Of a stretch of DNA of 64,000 bases, positions 50,401-59,196 are shown one piece after another; position 1 is the first letter of the stretch; the number at the start of each line of letters is the position of its first letter. A program made the translations under genes and the position numbers. The DNA comes from Blastomussa wellsi (Eukaryota > Cnidaria > Anthozoa > Scleractinia > Plerogyridae), in assembly GCA_947652115.1 (NCBI GenBank), contig OX393568.1:1739853-1803852 (forward strand), given 5' to 3'. Under the pieces are notes generated by a model. It saw only the letters and a list, made by a program, of their open reading frames with translations. It made no database searches and was not told where the DNA came from.

Positions 50401-50824
50401 TATGCATGTTGAAAATTTTACTCTTGCACCTAGGGTAATCTGTTGTTCGACCATCGCTTCATTCTTACGCATAACTATATTTTTCTTGCTTTCAGTTCAG
50501 TATGCAGTGCACCTATTTCGCTACGTCAAAGAATGGCGTAAAAATCGGCAGTGGTCGCTTACTTGCTGTCTGGCTTTGCTCCTCCCTCTAAGCGATTTCC
50601 AAGGAGCAATTAGTAGTTTGGTTCCCTCAGTTGGACAAACAGAGCAAATAAAAAAACCTGAGACTCCTCTTGAAACAGCTGCGAAAAGCGTTAATGAAAC
50701 AGTGGAGATGCAGGATGGTTATCCTCAGCATCTGTGGTACGACAACACAAAAAGTCATCAAGGGACTCAAACGGAGACATTAAAATTTTTAGCCGCTCAC
50801 GCTAGCGTTGATACTCGCTTTTAA
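23424..50824 (+). CDS. Giant CUB-CUB-Ig-LRR(25)-Cys-rich multipass membrane receptor, 37 exons
   Basis: Inferred exons: 23424-23505 (signal peptide), four CUB exons with one 30-bp linker exon, an Ig exon, a Cys exon, 25 LRR exons (28299-46311), 47138-47349, 47950-48075, 48664-50223 and 50496-50824. They sum to 5160 nt, exactly 1720 codons, with every junction in phase. Predicted protein is about 1719 aa: signal peptide at residues 1-19 or so, CUB1 about 28-138, CUB2 about 148-257, Ig about 258-337, LRRs about 377-977, Cys-rich stalk about 980-1225, roughly nine hydrophobic segments about 1226-1625, then a tail of about 95 residues. Each domain is recognisable; the full combination is one I do not know. 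It is most likely a cell-surface receptor with a very large ectodomain. The start could instead be the second ATG at 23445. There is no kinase, TIR or death domain, so the signalling route is unknown. Confidence 0.85.
24155..25346 (+). CDS. CUB domain 1, exons 24155-24311 and 25174-25346
   Basis: Two exons of 157 and 173 nt. The domain opens with DCGSVVNNTLRSPGYPGYYP, the classic CUB start (C-G then SPGYP-x-YP). The second half contains WDYVIISN and the YCGE turn, then FHSDGSAPKRGYFMIF, the terminal CUB strands. Four cysteines are present, as in standard CUB domains. The split point is identical to that of CUB2. Confidence 0.9.
24380..24605 (+). mobile_element. tRNA-derived SINE in CUB1 intron
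   Basis: Contains a canonical pol III B box, GGTTCGATTCC at 24436-24446, with an A-box-like GGGTAGCGAGAATG about 40 nt upstream. It is followed by a non-tRNA body (TTTCTCCGGGTTCTCCAGTT). Confidence 0.7.
25687..25716 (+). CDS. 30-bp linker microexon between the CUB domains
   Basis: Flanked by CCGCAG and GTATGT, phase 1 at both ends. It encodes about ten residues (NGTQPPLLK core) with one possible N-glycosylation site. Because it is symmetric, skipping it would keep the frame. Confidence 0.75.
25896..27092 (+). CDS. CUB domain 2, exons 25896-26052 and 26920-27092
   Basis: Exon lengths (157 and 173 nt) and split site are identical to CUB1. It begins ECGAVVNNSLKSPGYPNGYP and ends FHSDYSLQKRGFLMVF. 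The two domains clearly arose by duplication of a two-exon unit. Confidence 0.9.
27453..27692 (+). CDS. Immunoglobulin (I-set-like) domain exon
   Basis: One exon of 240 nt, phase 1-1. The B-strand Cys is in FKVFPCSVNGT and the F-strand Cys in the canonical EGNYTCLAES (Y-x-C). Tryptophan of the C strand is not obvious. Several N-x-S/T sites. Confidence 0.85.
27917..28034 (+). CDS. Cys-rich exon before the LRRs (probable LRR N-terminal cap)
   Basis: 118-nt exon, phase 1 in and phase 2 out, with four cysteines in about 39 residues (DCGPHC ... LKC ... IKC). It occupies the position of an LRRNT cap and converts the phase from 1 to the phase 2 used by all LRR exons. It does not match the standard LRRNT pattern closely. 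Confidence 0.65.
28299..46311 (+). CDS. Array of 25 single-LRR exons (24 x 72 bp + 1 x 75 bp)
   Basis: Exon starts: 28299, 29019, 29177, 30441, 31214, 33740, 34463, 34712, 35578, 36359, 36767, 37454, 37676, 38957, 39432, 40079, 40270, 42035, 42456, 42936, 43474, 43843, 44295, 45861 (each 72 nt) and 46237 (75 nt, to 46311). Each encodes one 24-residue repeat of the type DFSSNAITSLPEGIF followed by xxLTNLxxL. All introns fall at phase 2, inside the final Leu codon, so acceptors read AG|A/G and donors CT|GTAAGT. Exons 2-18 are close to this consensus; 1 and 19-25 are more divergent. No LRR C-cap of standard type is obvious. Confidence 0.9.
29455..30400. repeat. Composite of decayed dispersed repeats in LRR intron 3
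   Basis: AAATATGCAAATTAGGGGAA and TTACCATGGCAACG recur at about 38157 and 38316, and AGTGATACTATGATCAAATT resembles the end of the TIR element at 38037. The middle (about 29932-30060) resembles the 18.6-19.0 kb repeat. Boundaries uncertain. Confidence 0.5.
30544..30856. mobile_element. TIR element with GGGAC ends and CGACGG-rich arms
   Basis: GGGACTTTACGAAACCACGA at the left pairs with CGTCGTTGTTTCGTCCC at the right, and AACGTCAACGAGGACGTCGC pairs with GCGGACGTTGTCGTTGGCGT. It lies in LRR intron 4. No clear target duplication. Confidence 0.75.
31738..31857. repeat. 120-bp hairpin with perfect 19-bp arms
   Basis: AATCGCACGACCTCGAGTA at the left is the exact reverse complement of the sequence ending at 31857. 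Inner segments (GAATTCTTGATTA and TAATCACGAATTG) also pair imperfectly. Located in LRR intron 5. Confidence 0.8.
32250..33478. mobile_element. 1.23-kb TIR transposon with TAA duplication carrying a SAP-domain ORF
   Basis: The terminal inverted repeat begins GGGACTGTGCAATAATTACC and continues CTGGAGGGGGGG on the left; the right end is its reverse complement. TAA flanks both sides (32247-32249 and 33479-33481). G-rich blocks (GAGAGGGGGGG) sit inside both ends. The only large reading frame lies inside (32539-33282). The TSD fits PIF/Harbinger, but the carried gene is not a recognised transposase. Inserted in LRR intron 5 of the receptor gene. Confidence 0.8.
32539..33282 (+). CDS. SAP-domain protein ORF inside the transposon (5-prime end unclear)
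   Basis: Open frame of about 247 codons ending TAA. A SAP motif lies in the second half (LTNKQLKMYLKQKGLKISGS followed by KADLIHRVLTH), the helix-extended loop-helix that binds AT-rich DNA. N-terminal part has a Cys cluster (CTPTCDGC); C-terminal part is acidic and Ser-rich. There is no ATG near the 5-prime edge of the frame: the first in-frame Met is about 115 codons in, and short upstream ATG frames are shifted. It is therefore either a terminal exon, a non-ATG start, or a copy broken at its 5-prime end. Protein-like composition throughout suggests recent coding function. Confidence 0.65.
   Translation, partial: YNDNALFEKLKKLKEDHVRQGQYFLEYLKFSCTPTCDGCLNEGWTRGLPVKRSPVPTLDAASPEKYFPSTTTTSTGVEIDKFLPSVQIKKLFNEGKLPTSEERSLQDVCSQYNVDEMACKSYVQHLEFLDAKAKKRIKERNTLPQISWTSEADVKALTNKQLKMYLKQKGLKISGSKADLIHRVLTHARGNICARDAVEDEESPNSCEDDTNSESSDSDDSSNDSPTYIEESFEVMFVPDEDIQQVN
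33870..33985 (+). repeat. Dispersed repeat shared with 13105-13215
   Basis: CCTAAATTTTTCAAAATCGT and CAATCCGTCTCAGTCTTCTC match the copy in the SH3RF gene. Located just after LRR exon 6. Confidence 0.6.
34040..34215 (-). mobile_element. tRNA-derived SINE, minus strand
   Basis: On the minus strand, GGTTCGAATTC (positions 34173-34183) is a near-perfect pol III B box, followed by TGCCGGGGATTCATGG. Different family from the SINE at 24380. Confidence 0.6.
38037..38839. mobile_element. About 800-bp TIR element in LRR intron 13
   Basis: TTAAAGTGCTACTATGATGA at the left end is matched by GATCATACTAGCACTTTAA at the right. Subterminal blocks with TGACGTCATAGACTC and GACGCCATCAGTCCCC plus AAATATGCAAATTAGG and CTAATTTGCATATTT are also inverted relative to each other. 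Non-coding. Confidence 0.75.
39068..39119 (+). repeat. (TTCTA)n microsatellite
   Basis: About ten uninterrupted pentamers in LRR intron 14. Confidence 0.9.
40405..41842 (+). repeat. 1.4-kb heptamer satellite (CCATCTT/CCATCCT)n
   Basis: About 200 units of a 7-bp repeat with point variants (CCATCTT, CCATCCT, CCACCTT, TCATCTT). A stop-free 7-mer array stays open in several frames on both strands, with a 7-residue peptide period per 21 nt, producing apparent 500-codon ORFs (SSIFHLP repeats). These are artefacts within LRR intron 17. Longer blocks of 250-300 bp recur within the array (41030-41160 versus 41330-41480), showing higher-order duplication. Confidence 0.95.
44411..44648. mobile_element. 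238-bp TAA-flanked fold-back MITE in LRR intron 23
   Basis: GGGTGCGTTTCTTAAAAAAA at the left and TTTTTTTAAATGAACGTACCC at the right, with strong inner pairing (ATCCAAGATTGGATT, ACGGATTTTGCGTTTCTTTA). TAA lies on both sides (44408-44410, 44649-44651). Confidence 0.8.
44815..45075. repeat. Cluster of CGTAAA/TTTACG motifs
   Basis: About 260 bp in which CGTAAA, GTAAAC, TTTACG and CTTTAC recur many times in both orientations (for example GACGTAAAGCTTCGTAAAG and TTTACGCCGACTTTAC). It can form multiple small hairpins. No known family. Confidence 0.6.
47138..48075 (+). CDS. Cys-rich GCC2/GCC3 (ephrin-receptor-like) exons
   Basis: Exons 47138-47349 and 47950-48075. They carry PCPLGTFYNSSSKGEQGCIP and a second module with GFYSDSVGH ... 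CKKCPNGSF ... DCKACPEG, the pattern of the ephrin type-A/B receptor-like Cys-rich repeat. The first exon opens with a divergent spacer after the last LRR. Confidence 0.8.
48664..50223 (+). CDS. Large exon: Cys-rich/EGF-like stalk and multipass membrane region
   Basis: 1560 nt, phase 1-1. It opens with Cys-rich sequence (CQCLQGF, CHKCEDGLDC) and an EGF/laminin-like motif (CEEGYEGPLCAVCSSGYY), then hydrophobic stretches: WIAGQLLIIVAVISI, SKLKIVIGFYQVTYG, NLFAMMAINGAVIGL, NLFFFLYVLYLSTC, HLLIVAFISTAYVF, MSRKVILTSGLILVG, GLAWVMAGMYGIFF, MAASLAVTVLNLGIG and FNGLVIGANTLVIAL. That makes about nine segments. It lacks GPCR signatures (no DRY, no NPxxY). Ephrin-receptor-like repeats followed by an 8-10 TM block resemble large TRP-like or polycystin-like proteins of protists and cnidarians; this family link is inference. 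Confidence 0.8.
50496..50824 (+). CDS. Last exon: cytoplasmic tail of the receptor
   Basis: 329 nt ending at TAA. Begins with the end of the last hydrophobic segment (VQYAVHLF), then a basic juxtamembrane stretch (RYVKEWRKNRQW) and a polar tail. No recognised signalling motif. Confidence 0.75.
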
Positions 50825-51439
50825 TATCTAATATCTATTGTAAAGTTCCCAAAAATTACGCAGGGGTAAACGCTGAAATATGCCATATATGTTAAATTGT
50901 TTTTGGAAATAGTTACTTACGACGTGCTTTGGATTTAAACATTCCAGCTTTTTATATGTTCATACAACTATTAACTATAAGGTAGTTATTTTTATTAGAC
51001 ATAAGTTACCAGCAGTTCAAGAAAACAGGTATTAAGAAAACTTGAAATATCTAAGTATCCGGCAGATAGTAGGTGGTTATATGTTCGCTAAAAAGTCTGT
51101 TGCTTCACTGTTCTGTCTTTCAGGTGTCAGTTTTCGATTTCATACCGCCGTCAAACATGCATCAAGAATGTATATAATTTTAATGAAGTCGACGCGAAAT
51201 ATAAATTGGAAAATTCATTTAATGCAGTTCCCGTACTGCAAAATTTGTTATGTGGTGCTGTCGCATCGAACAAGAGTATAAATCATTTGTTGCTGAGGTA
51301 AATATGTCAGAAGCGGTAAGTTTATTTAGACGCGTAAGACTGGGGGAGACATAATAATGATAACGATAAGTACGTTTAGAAAGGTTCGTTTCCGATGTCA
51401 AGAAGTTGTCGATTGCAATTGGTAGTTGATTGCAGAAAA

Positions 51440-51445
51440 AATAAA
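51440..51445 (+). terminator. Candidate polyadenylation signal of the receptor gene
   Basis: AATAAA about 620 nt after the receptor stop codon, the first canonical hexamer I see downstream. Confidence 0.35.
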
Positions 51446-51744
51446 ACTATCAACTATCATGCAACTTGTAGTTTGCAGTTACTTAAGAAATATTTACGTA
51501 AACTATCCAGGGTCATATCCAGACGACCATTTCCAGCACATTTAACCTTTAAAATGGAAAACAGGAGGGTCTGAATCTTCCGCTTCCCGTACCTTTTATT
51601 CCCGGCTACCCCCTCCAGGCGCCTCTTCTTTAGTGACTCAAGGCTCTTATGCTAAAATATTACGCAAGGTTACGAATTTATTCTCGATTTCTCCCAGTTC
51701 CCGCTACTTTGTGAATCCCGCTTCCGGCCTTGTCTCTTCTCGCC

Positions 51745-51840
51745 TGTCGTATCCTTGTCGTACCCTCCCGTATCAATCCCGTATTCCTTCCGTACCCTCC
51801 CGTATCAATCCCGTAACCCTCCCGTATCCCTCCCGCCCCC
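51745..51840 (+). repeat. CCCTCCCGTATCAATCCCGTA tandem repeat
   Basis: Short units containing CGTACCCTCCCGTATCAATC repeat about two to three times with degenerate CCTCCCGTATC units following. Confidence 0.7.
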
Positions 51841-53989
51841 TATAAAACGAAAACAAAAATACGAGCTTTGGATCACGCTTAGAGGCAATCAAATGAGCCG
51901 TAGTTCGTTTTGAGAGGATTCTTTGTAAAATGTTTTTCACAAAATTTAGCAATTTACTTAAAACATAATTCAAAGGACATAAAATTAAACATTGCAAAAT
52001 TTGATCAGCTGTGGAACATTTCCTTAACAGGTTTGAATTAATTACTTGAAATTAAAAAGTTTTGAAAATGACTCTGGAGTGCGCATGCCGGATGTAAACT
52101 GCTTCATGCTGAGGCCAAACAAATTACTTACTTTCTAGAGAGTATAAGGGGTCCTTTGTCATTCGTAAGTTATTTACCACAAACAATTTAATTTCCCTTT
52201 TAATAAACCAGCATAAACACAAATAAATTACTTTCAGTATCCTTTATAACGATATTAGAGTCACAAAGCCGTTTACAGATGAGACATTGAAACAGTTCTC
52301 AAGCTGGCGTAGTTGATGTAAATTTAAACAAACTAGTTTCCTTGGAAAGCAGCTATTCAGGTAAATTGAACTTCAGAATATTAACTTTTTTGGAAACGTG
52401 ACGCTACTTTCCCGCAAATTGTATCAACTTGTATCAAATATATACTGGCATTTAAAGTCTCTCTTTGCTTCGTGTGATAACGTTTAAAGTATAAATTCCC
52501 GATATCTAACTCGATATCTAACTTAAAGGTATGCAATATTGCCTCCAAGACGGACAATAATATTTTGGACAGATCCTGAGGGCTTAAGAGTGGTGAATTT
52601 TCAAATTAATATGTTTTCACAGCAAATTAAAAACTGACTAGCTTTGAAACTATTTTGGTTGCTATGAAAGGGTAGTAACTAATTTGAAAGCTGCTCAGTT
52701 TTTAATTTCCTGTGAAAACATGTTAATATTCTTTGTCACTGAAAATTAATTTCTCCAAATTTGGAAACACGAAGCTGTTAAAAGCGATTAAAACTTTAAA
52801 CAGCTTTTAAGCGTACTCTTTGTTAATTAAAAGAAAAACTTAACAGGATTTTTTTTCTCATCTAGCTGAAAGCGTGGTGCACGCTGTAAAATGAAACAAT
52901 AAGTCAGAATATCAATATTTGATGTTCACGGGTGAAGAAAACCGGCTAGAAGATAGTCCTTGCAACTTTGAGCTGATATGAATTTCCCTCGATTTGCAGC
53001 TCGATCCACGCGAGAATACGATTGCATACAGTAAAAGTATGACTGAATATAAAGGTTTAACGCGTAGAAGTTTAAATAAATGATACAGCTTGGAGGCAAG
53101 TTAACGTATAAAATTGAACATTTTTTGGCCTTTTCAGTTGCTTATGGCACACAATACGGAGATAATCAAAATTTGAAGAAGAATCCCTTTTCAGAATGAT
53201 GACATAAAAGCGTCCTGTGCTTTTTCGGATCTCAGCAATTTCTGGACAACTCCCGGCTTCAGTTGACATATTATAGGTTCACAATTATTTTGGCAAATAT
53301 GCAAAATCGCGAGGTCAAGCATTCTTGAAAGATCGAGGCGTGCTAAATCGAGTCGTTTGGATTGCACTGTCCGAATCGACTTTTACTTCTCTCTCGAACT
53401 CTAGTGGTATTACCCTGCACAGCTAAATTATTTTAATGAGAGTTGCTCCAACTCAAAAAAGTTGCCTTCTTGATTCTAGTTGTTCACGTCGGTTTCTTAA
53501 AATTATAACACTATCTTGAACTCAGTTCCCTAATTTGGAATTTTATATGCTTACTGATTAGGAGAACGGCTACTTAGGTTGCTAACAAATTAGGCGACGA
53601 TAACTTTCTCTGGGCTAAAGCCATTTTCTACGAAGATCGATGTTGAAAACATGATAAGCATCTTTAGGCGTTTTGCATTCAGTTGAAAAAAAAGAAAATT
53701 CTGGGCCCATCCCGGCTTCTTGAAATTTAAAATAACTTTTTAATTTGGTCGAAAAACGTTAATTGCGCTAGAGAGAAAACAATACTGTAACAAAGCCATG
53801 CTAAAATTCCGAACGAAACAAAAGATTAATATAAAGTTTTTGGATCATGATAACATGCTGACTTTAATTTCACAAAAGGAATAAAGTGACTTAAGTAGCT
53901 ATAAAGCTGTTTAAACATCCCGTGAGCGTCTTTGTCTCCGTAGAGACAAGAGGTGTGCGCAAAGCGTACCCTCAGCGCGCCTCACGCTC

Positions 53990-53997
53990 TATATAAA
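53990..53997 (+). promoter_or_regulatory. TATA box of Cys-rich gene copy 1
   Basis: TATATAAA 64 nt before the start codon, within a block (CTCAGCGCGCCTCACGCTC before it; CACACTCTACATATCGTGTT after it) that is almost identical upstream of copy 2. Confidence 0.75.
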
Positions 53998-54060
53998 CGG
54001 GTGTGCGTAACACACACTCTACATATCGTGTTATCCAGAGCACAGATTAAACGCGTCAAC

Positions 54061-55726
54061 ATGAAGGGAATGATAGCTTTGTTGCTTCTCGCGGCAGTGG
54101 CCGTGTATGCCGAAGAGGCGATGGAATTTCATCCCCAAGCCATTATGCATTATCTCGAGATGGAAAATCACGAAATGGCGAGGAAGGTCCGCAGTTATGT
54201 CAAGTTAAGCGACTTCCCGAGTGGTAAACCAAGCTTCAAACCAAGCTTTAAGCCAGGGCCAAGCGTACCTGCTGACCTCGATAAAGCAGAAATCGTAAGA
54301 ACATATTTATGTCAGCAAGAAGTAATGCTATCTATCCTCGGAAATGACGAAAATCGGAAGAACTATGGCCTGATGGCTAAGAATGTTGATTTCGGGGTTC
54401 TATTTGCGAGAGGAACTTAAATTGGAATGTTGATACTGACAAAAAGAGCAATAACCGTGCACTTAAAACTAAATAATCCCACAAAAACCTGATTCGAACA
54501 TTGTTATCATTATTTTTTTAATTTTTATATAAACACCAGTGAAATACCTGTTGAAATTTCGCGCGAAAACTTAATAACTTGATATCTTCACACGTGAAAA
54601 TGACATGTTATCAAGATCACAATTGCTATGGTTACACAATAAATCTCGCCTTTCGCAGAAAAAGTGAAATGGTTTGGTATTTCATGGCCGTTCATATGAT
54701 AAATAGAATACTTTCCATGGCATAATCTCTATTTTCAGCACTCGAAGAGAAATTTCGTATCTCGTCCCCTATTTATTAAACGAGTATATTTGAGCTCTCA
54801 TCTCTTTCAGGGAAAGCCTTTCTCGCTGCTCTTCCGTCATTGGTATTTTTTAGTTATTATTTGTTATCACCTCTTCCTTTTGTTCGCTGATATGGACTGT
54901 CAAAATGCATAAAGCTCCAAGATGTGAGGCTAAAAGATCAAAATTCCTGCAAGAAGAGATCTGACAAGTTTAAAATTTACTAGTTTTGCTGATTTCTCAA
55001 CAGGGCATTTGCATATGTGGGGCAGTGATATGCCACAAGAAAGCTAAAGACTCTGCTTGTGACCATTTGGAGTGCTTCAGGAAAACTGGCAAGTGCCTGC
55101 ACGAGGCAGGCCTACGTCTTCATCATCTGCCCAAAGAGATAGTGAGCACTGTTCTACACTGTTCTAAACCCTGACTATTGAATGTCTGATTTGGTTTGCC
55201 TGTAGTTTCAATTTAATTTATATCTTACTGTCCGGGCGCGACTGACTGACTGTTCGACCGACCGACCGAACGACAGACCGACCGACCGACCGAACGAACG
55301 ACCCGACTTACTCACTCACTCAGTCACACACAATCACTCACTAACTCAGTGGCTCAGTCACTGGCTGACCTATTGTCAGAATGACTGAATGGCTGAAAAC
55401 AAAAAAATAGCATAGGAAGAATAGTGTGGAAATACTGGAGACATTAGGGAAAAGTACATACCCCTATCTCGCGCATCTGCATGGCATACTGATTTTGGTG
55501 CCATACTGTCTCATTTGCCAGGATAAAGCTAACTTATTTCTCTGTATTTTTTCTTGTCTCATGTCTTTTTTAGCTGCAATGTCTCCCGGCCATCCCTAAG
55601 TGCTTTGTTGATGCTGAAAAAGGCACATGTCAGAGGATGCTCTGTTGTCTGTTTGTGAGGTTTGGAGGATGTATGATGAAACTTGGAGATGGAAAAGACG
55701 CAGCGGAGGCCGCACCAGAGGAATAA
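54061..55726 (+). CDS. Secreted 12-cysteine protein, copy 1 (3 exons)
   Basis: Exons 54061-54294, 55004-55141 and 55574-55726, all phase 0, give 174 aa. Signal peptide MKGMIALLLLAAVAVYA, then an acidic-to-basic pro-like segment with the repeat KPSFKPSFKPGPS; exons 2 and 3 hold six cysteines each (CxCx5C ... Cx4Cx6C and Cx6C ... Cx5CC ... C). No known family is recognised; a secreted defence, matrix or venom-type peptide are all possible, none shown. The start is fixed by the TATA box and by conservation with copy 2. The C-terminus is an acidic Ala-rich tail absent from copy 2. An ATTAAA at 55783 is conserved in place in both copies. Confidence 0.8.
55239..55385 (+). repeat. (ACCG)n/(ACTC)n microsatellite in intron 2 of copy 1
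   Basis: Runs of GACTGACT, GACCGACC, GAACGACC and ACTCACTCAC. A related but rearranged run occupies the same intron of copy 2. Confidence 0.85.
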
Positions 55727-55931
55727 ATCCTGCATTGAAACAGTAGTTTATGTATATCCGGATATGTAGAAATCAAATTTTAATTAAACGGGTGCAGAAT
55801 ATTAGAAGCGTGTTTTTGATTTTGTTTTTCTTTAACACGATCGTTACCCTACCCTGCCTTGGGTAGGACTCTTTCAAGTATTGGGGAGGGATGGGGATGT
55901 TGTTGATGTTTCTTTCTTTGAAGGGTTACGT

Positions 55932-56176
55932 TTACAGCGCGACGCGCCTAAGTGTGACTACCCAACAAACTTTTTTGACAAGTTAGCCAATCAGAGAGCG
56001 CGAATTTGTTTGAGTTGTCCCGCCTCCTTGTTGAAAGCGCGACAGGTTTCGTGAAAACAGCTTTGAACATTGCAAGGAGGCGGGGCAGCTCAAACAAATT
56101 CGTGCTCTCTGATTGGCTAATTATAACTTGTCAAAAACGTTTGTTGGGTGGCCACACTTAGCGCGTCGCGCTGTAA
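55932..56176. repeat. 245-bp fold-back MITE
   Basis: TTACAGCGCGACGCGC at the left pairs with GCGCGTCGCGCTGTAA at the right. Long inner arms (CAACAAACTTTTTTGACAAG with CTTGTCAAAAACGTTTGTTG; CCAATCAGAGAGCGCGAATT with AATTCGTGCTCTCTGATTGG) follow. Between the two Cys-rich genes and absent from the second copy, so it postdates or escaped the duplication. Confidence 0.85.
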
Positions 56177-59125
56177 GCACATCCCACAACGTTTGATGTT
56201 TTGTATGCGGCTTACAGAACCTAAAGGGCCCATTACAGTATCTTTTTTCTAGGCTAGGGAAAATTCACTCGGCTGTTACTTAGCATGAAATTGGTTTTAT
56301 GTAACTAAATTTAGACATCAGTCTTATAGTGTGTGGATACAGGCTAGTTGATTACGTCATCGGGACACGCACTATGTCACGTGGCTCCAAACAGAAACTG
56401 AGCTTTGCGCAGCAAACCTACAGTCATCCCCAGTTTGTATTGTCAGGTCAAATTATACATTGATCTTAAGAATTATAAACATGCATTTTTGGATAGCACG
56501 AAAATTTAAAAAATAACGACAAAGCCTTTGGCCCGATATATAAAACGATTGGTCCTGAATAGGCTTTTTCCAAAAAACTGGACATCCAAAACAAAGAAAA
56601 TTCAAGCTTGACTGGCTGAAGCCGCTTTGTTTGGCTGTCCCAGTGCGAGAGTAATAATAGGCTTGCCCTCAAGCATGGCGGAGTTTGTACCATGTGACTG
56701 TTTGTTGCAAAAGGCCTATAAACGCCGGGTTCTCTTGGTCGAGTTAAGCGCCCCTCCCCCCACATCTTTCTTCTCGCTGGTGTTTATTTGAAACCGTTAA
56801 TGTTTTTAAATGAATCTCCCCGAATATTTCCCCTTCCCTTGTAAAACGTGCCTATGAAATAAAATACAACTTAATCACAACAAGGGTGCAAATAAACATT
56901 AATCATTTTATTATCAGTGATGCCAGTAAAGTGTATGAAATAACTCATATATGAACTGCGGATGTAACTGAAAGTGAGAAAGTTGAAACTGCAAACATTT
57001 CAAAGGTTTCAACTCGAATTAAAATTGTTTCAGTTGAGCTGGACGTCATTTTGAGAGGATGCTTTGTTATCCCTGACAAAATTTAATTTAAAATATTAAA
57101 AGACCTTGGCTTTTGAAAAGGCGTTCATAAACACAACGAGTAAATTAAAGGAGCGGAATATTAAACATCTAATTTTGAGTCACTGATAAACCAACAAAAT
57201 AATTGCTTGCTTCGACAAAATTATATATGTCGCAACTGCATCTTTTGACCAGTTTTAAAATTTAATCTTGCTACCTACTGTGTGGAGATAAATATCTATA
57301 AAAAGAAAAATTATAAACCGAGTGAGCCTTCGTTTATTTTGACACTGATTTCCGTTAAACTAAAGTCGTTGGTCGCCAGGTACGTACGCAGGGCAGAAAA
57401 TTAAATACTGCAAAATTTGAACAGCTGTGGAACGTTTACTTAACAAGGTTAGATTAAGTACTTGAAAAAAGTTTTGAAAATAACTCTAGAGTGATGTCAA
57501 TTTATATTGCTCTATGGCGAGCCTGAGGGGACAAATCACTTACTTTCTAGTGGGTCCATGCAGGCGGCCCTTTGTCATTCGTAAGTCAGTTTGTTTTATA
57601 ATTATACTGAGAGACACAAAGCTATTTACAGATGAGACGTTGAAACAGCTTTTAAGCTGGCGTAGTCGGTGTAAATAAAAAGCGTCCTTGGAAATCATCA
57701 GTACTGTTCAGGTAAAATGGACCTCAAGATATTGAATTTTTTGGAAAAGTTTACTTTCCAGCAAACAGCTTGTATCCATTATTGAGCATTTTAAGTCTCT
57801 CTTTGCTTCGTGTGCTAAAGTTTAACACATTCCTATAATGATCCCCGATATCTTACCCCCAAAGTGAAATTAAAGGTTGCAATATTGCCGGCAAGACGAT
57901 ATTAAGCTTTTTGTTTACATTTGGTAACAATTAAATCACCTCATTAGCAAAACTTTAGAATAACATAAATATTTTCGACAGACCCTGAGGGCTTAAAAGT
58001 AGTGAATTTTCAGTGACAAAGAAAATGTTTTTCACAGCAAAATACTGACTCCTGAGAGTTTATTATCTTCAATTTGTGTGCTGTTTTTAAAAGCAAAGAT
58101 AAATTTTTGTGACAAACAATGCAACTTAAAATTGACAAAGAATCTCTCGAAATAAAGCCAAACATAGTCTACCTTTTCCTAGCAGCCAAACTAATTCTTT
58201 GCCACTGAAAATTAATTTCACCAAATTTCTTGGCACGAAGCTGTTAGAAAGATTAAAACTTTGAACAGCTTTCAAGTAGCGTACTCTGTGTTTATTAAAG
58301 AAAAACTTCACAAGTGTTTTGTTTTCTCAGCTAGCTGAATATCAATGTTTCTGTTCACGGCTGGAGAAAACCGGGTAGAAGATAACCCTTGCAACTTCAA
58401 GCTGATTAATTTGCCTTCGTTTGTAGTTCGGATTCAACGCGGTAATACGCGATTACTGATATAGTAATAGAATGACCATGAAGATTTGATGGGTAGAAGT
58501 TTAAATAAATGATACAGCTTGGAGGCAAGTTGAGGTTAAAGTAAAATTGACCCTGGTTTTCCTTTTGTTTTCTCTAAGGACACATAATAAACAGATAACC
58601 AAAATTTGATGACGAATCCCTATACTGGTGAAATTAAAAGCGTCCCGTGCTTTTTCGCAATTTCTGGACAACTCTTCAGTTGACATAATTATTATATTTC
58701 AAATTATCAAAATCGCGAGATCGAGGCGCGCTAAATTGAGTCGTTTAGATTGCGCTCTCTATATCGACTTTAACTTTATTCTTGAAATCTAGCGGAATTA
58801 CCCTACAGAGATAAATACTTTAGAGCCCGGCTTTTCGAAATTTAAAATAACTTATTAGTTTAATTTAGTCAAGAAATCTTAATTGCACTAGAGATAAAAC
58901 AATACTAATAACAAAAGCCATGCTAAAATCCCGAACGAAACAAAAGGTTATAAAAGTTTTGGATCGTGATAACATACCGACTTTAATTTCAAGTTTATCT
59001 TTTTCACAAAAGGCAAAAAAGTGAGTTAAGTAGCTTTTAAAGCTGTTTAAACACTCCGGGGACGCTTTTGTCTCCATAGAGTCAAGAGGCGTGCGCAAAG
59101 CGTACCCTCAGCGCGCCTCACGCTC
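56177..59125. other. Intergenic region between the duplicated Cys-rich genes
   Basis: No exon supported. The right part (from about 57380) is the duplicated upstream region of copy 2. Only 60-99-codon random frames occur. Confidence 0.6.
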
Positions 59126-59133
59126 TATATAAA
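59126..59133 (+). promoter_or_regulatory. TATA box of Cys-rich gene copy 2
   Basis: TATATAAA in the same block and at nearly the same distance from the ATG as in copy 1. Confidence 0.75.
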
Positions 59134-59196
59134 CGGGTGCGACTAACACACACTCTACATATCGTGTTAGCCAGAGCACAGATTAAACGCGTCAAC

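Larger units (their letters stand above)
50825..53989. other. 3-prime UTR of the receptor and upstream region of Cys-rich gene copy 1
   Basis: No exon supported. From about 51960 onward it is homologous, with indels, to 57380-59125, that is, to the matching region upstream of copy 2 (for example AATAAATGATACAGCTTGGA at about 53076 and 58505). Confidence 0.65.

Noticed and set aside
51633..51845. 70-codon frame of RTLPYQSRIPSVPSR type
   Set aside because: Encoded by a short CCCGTATC tandem repeat; no gene context.
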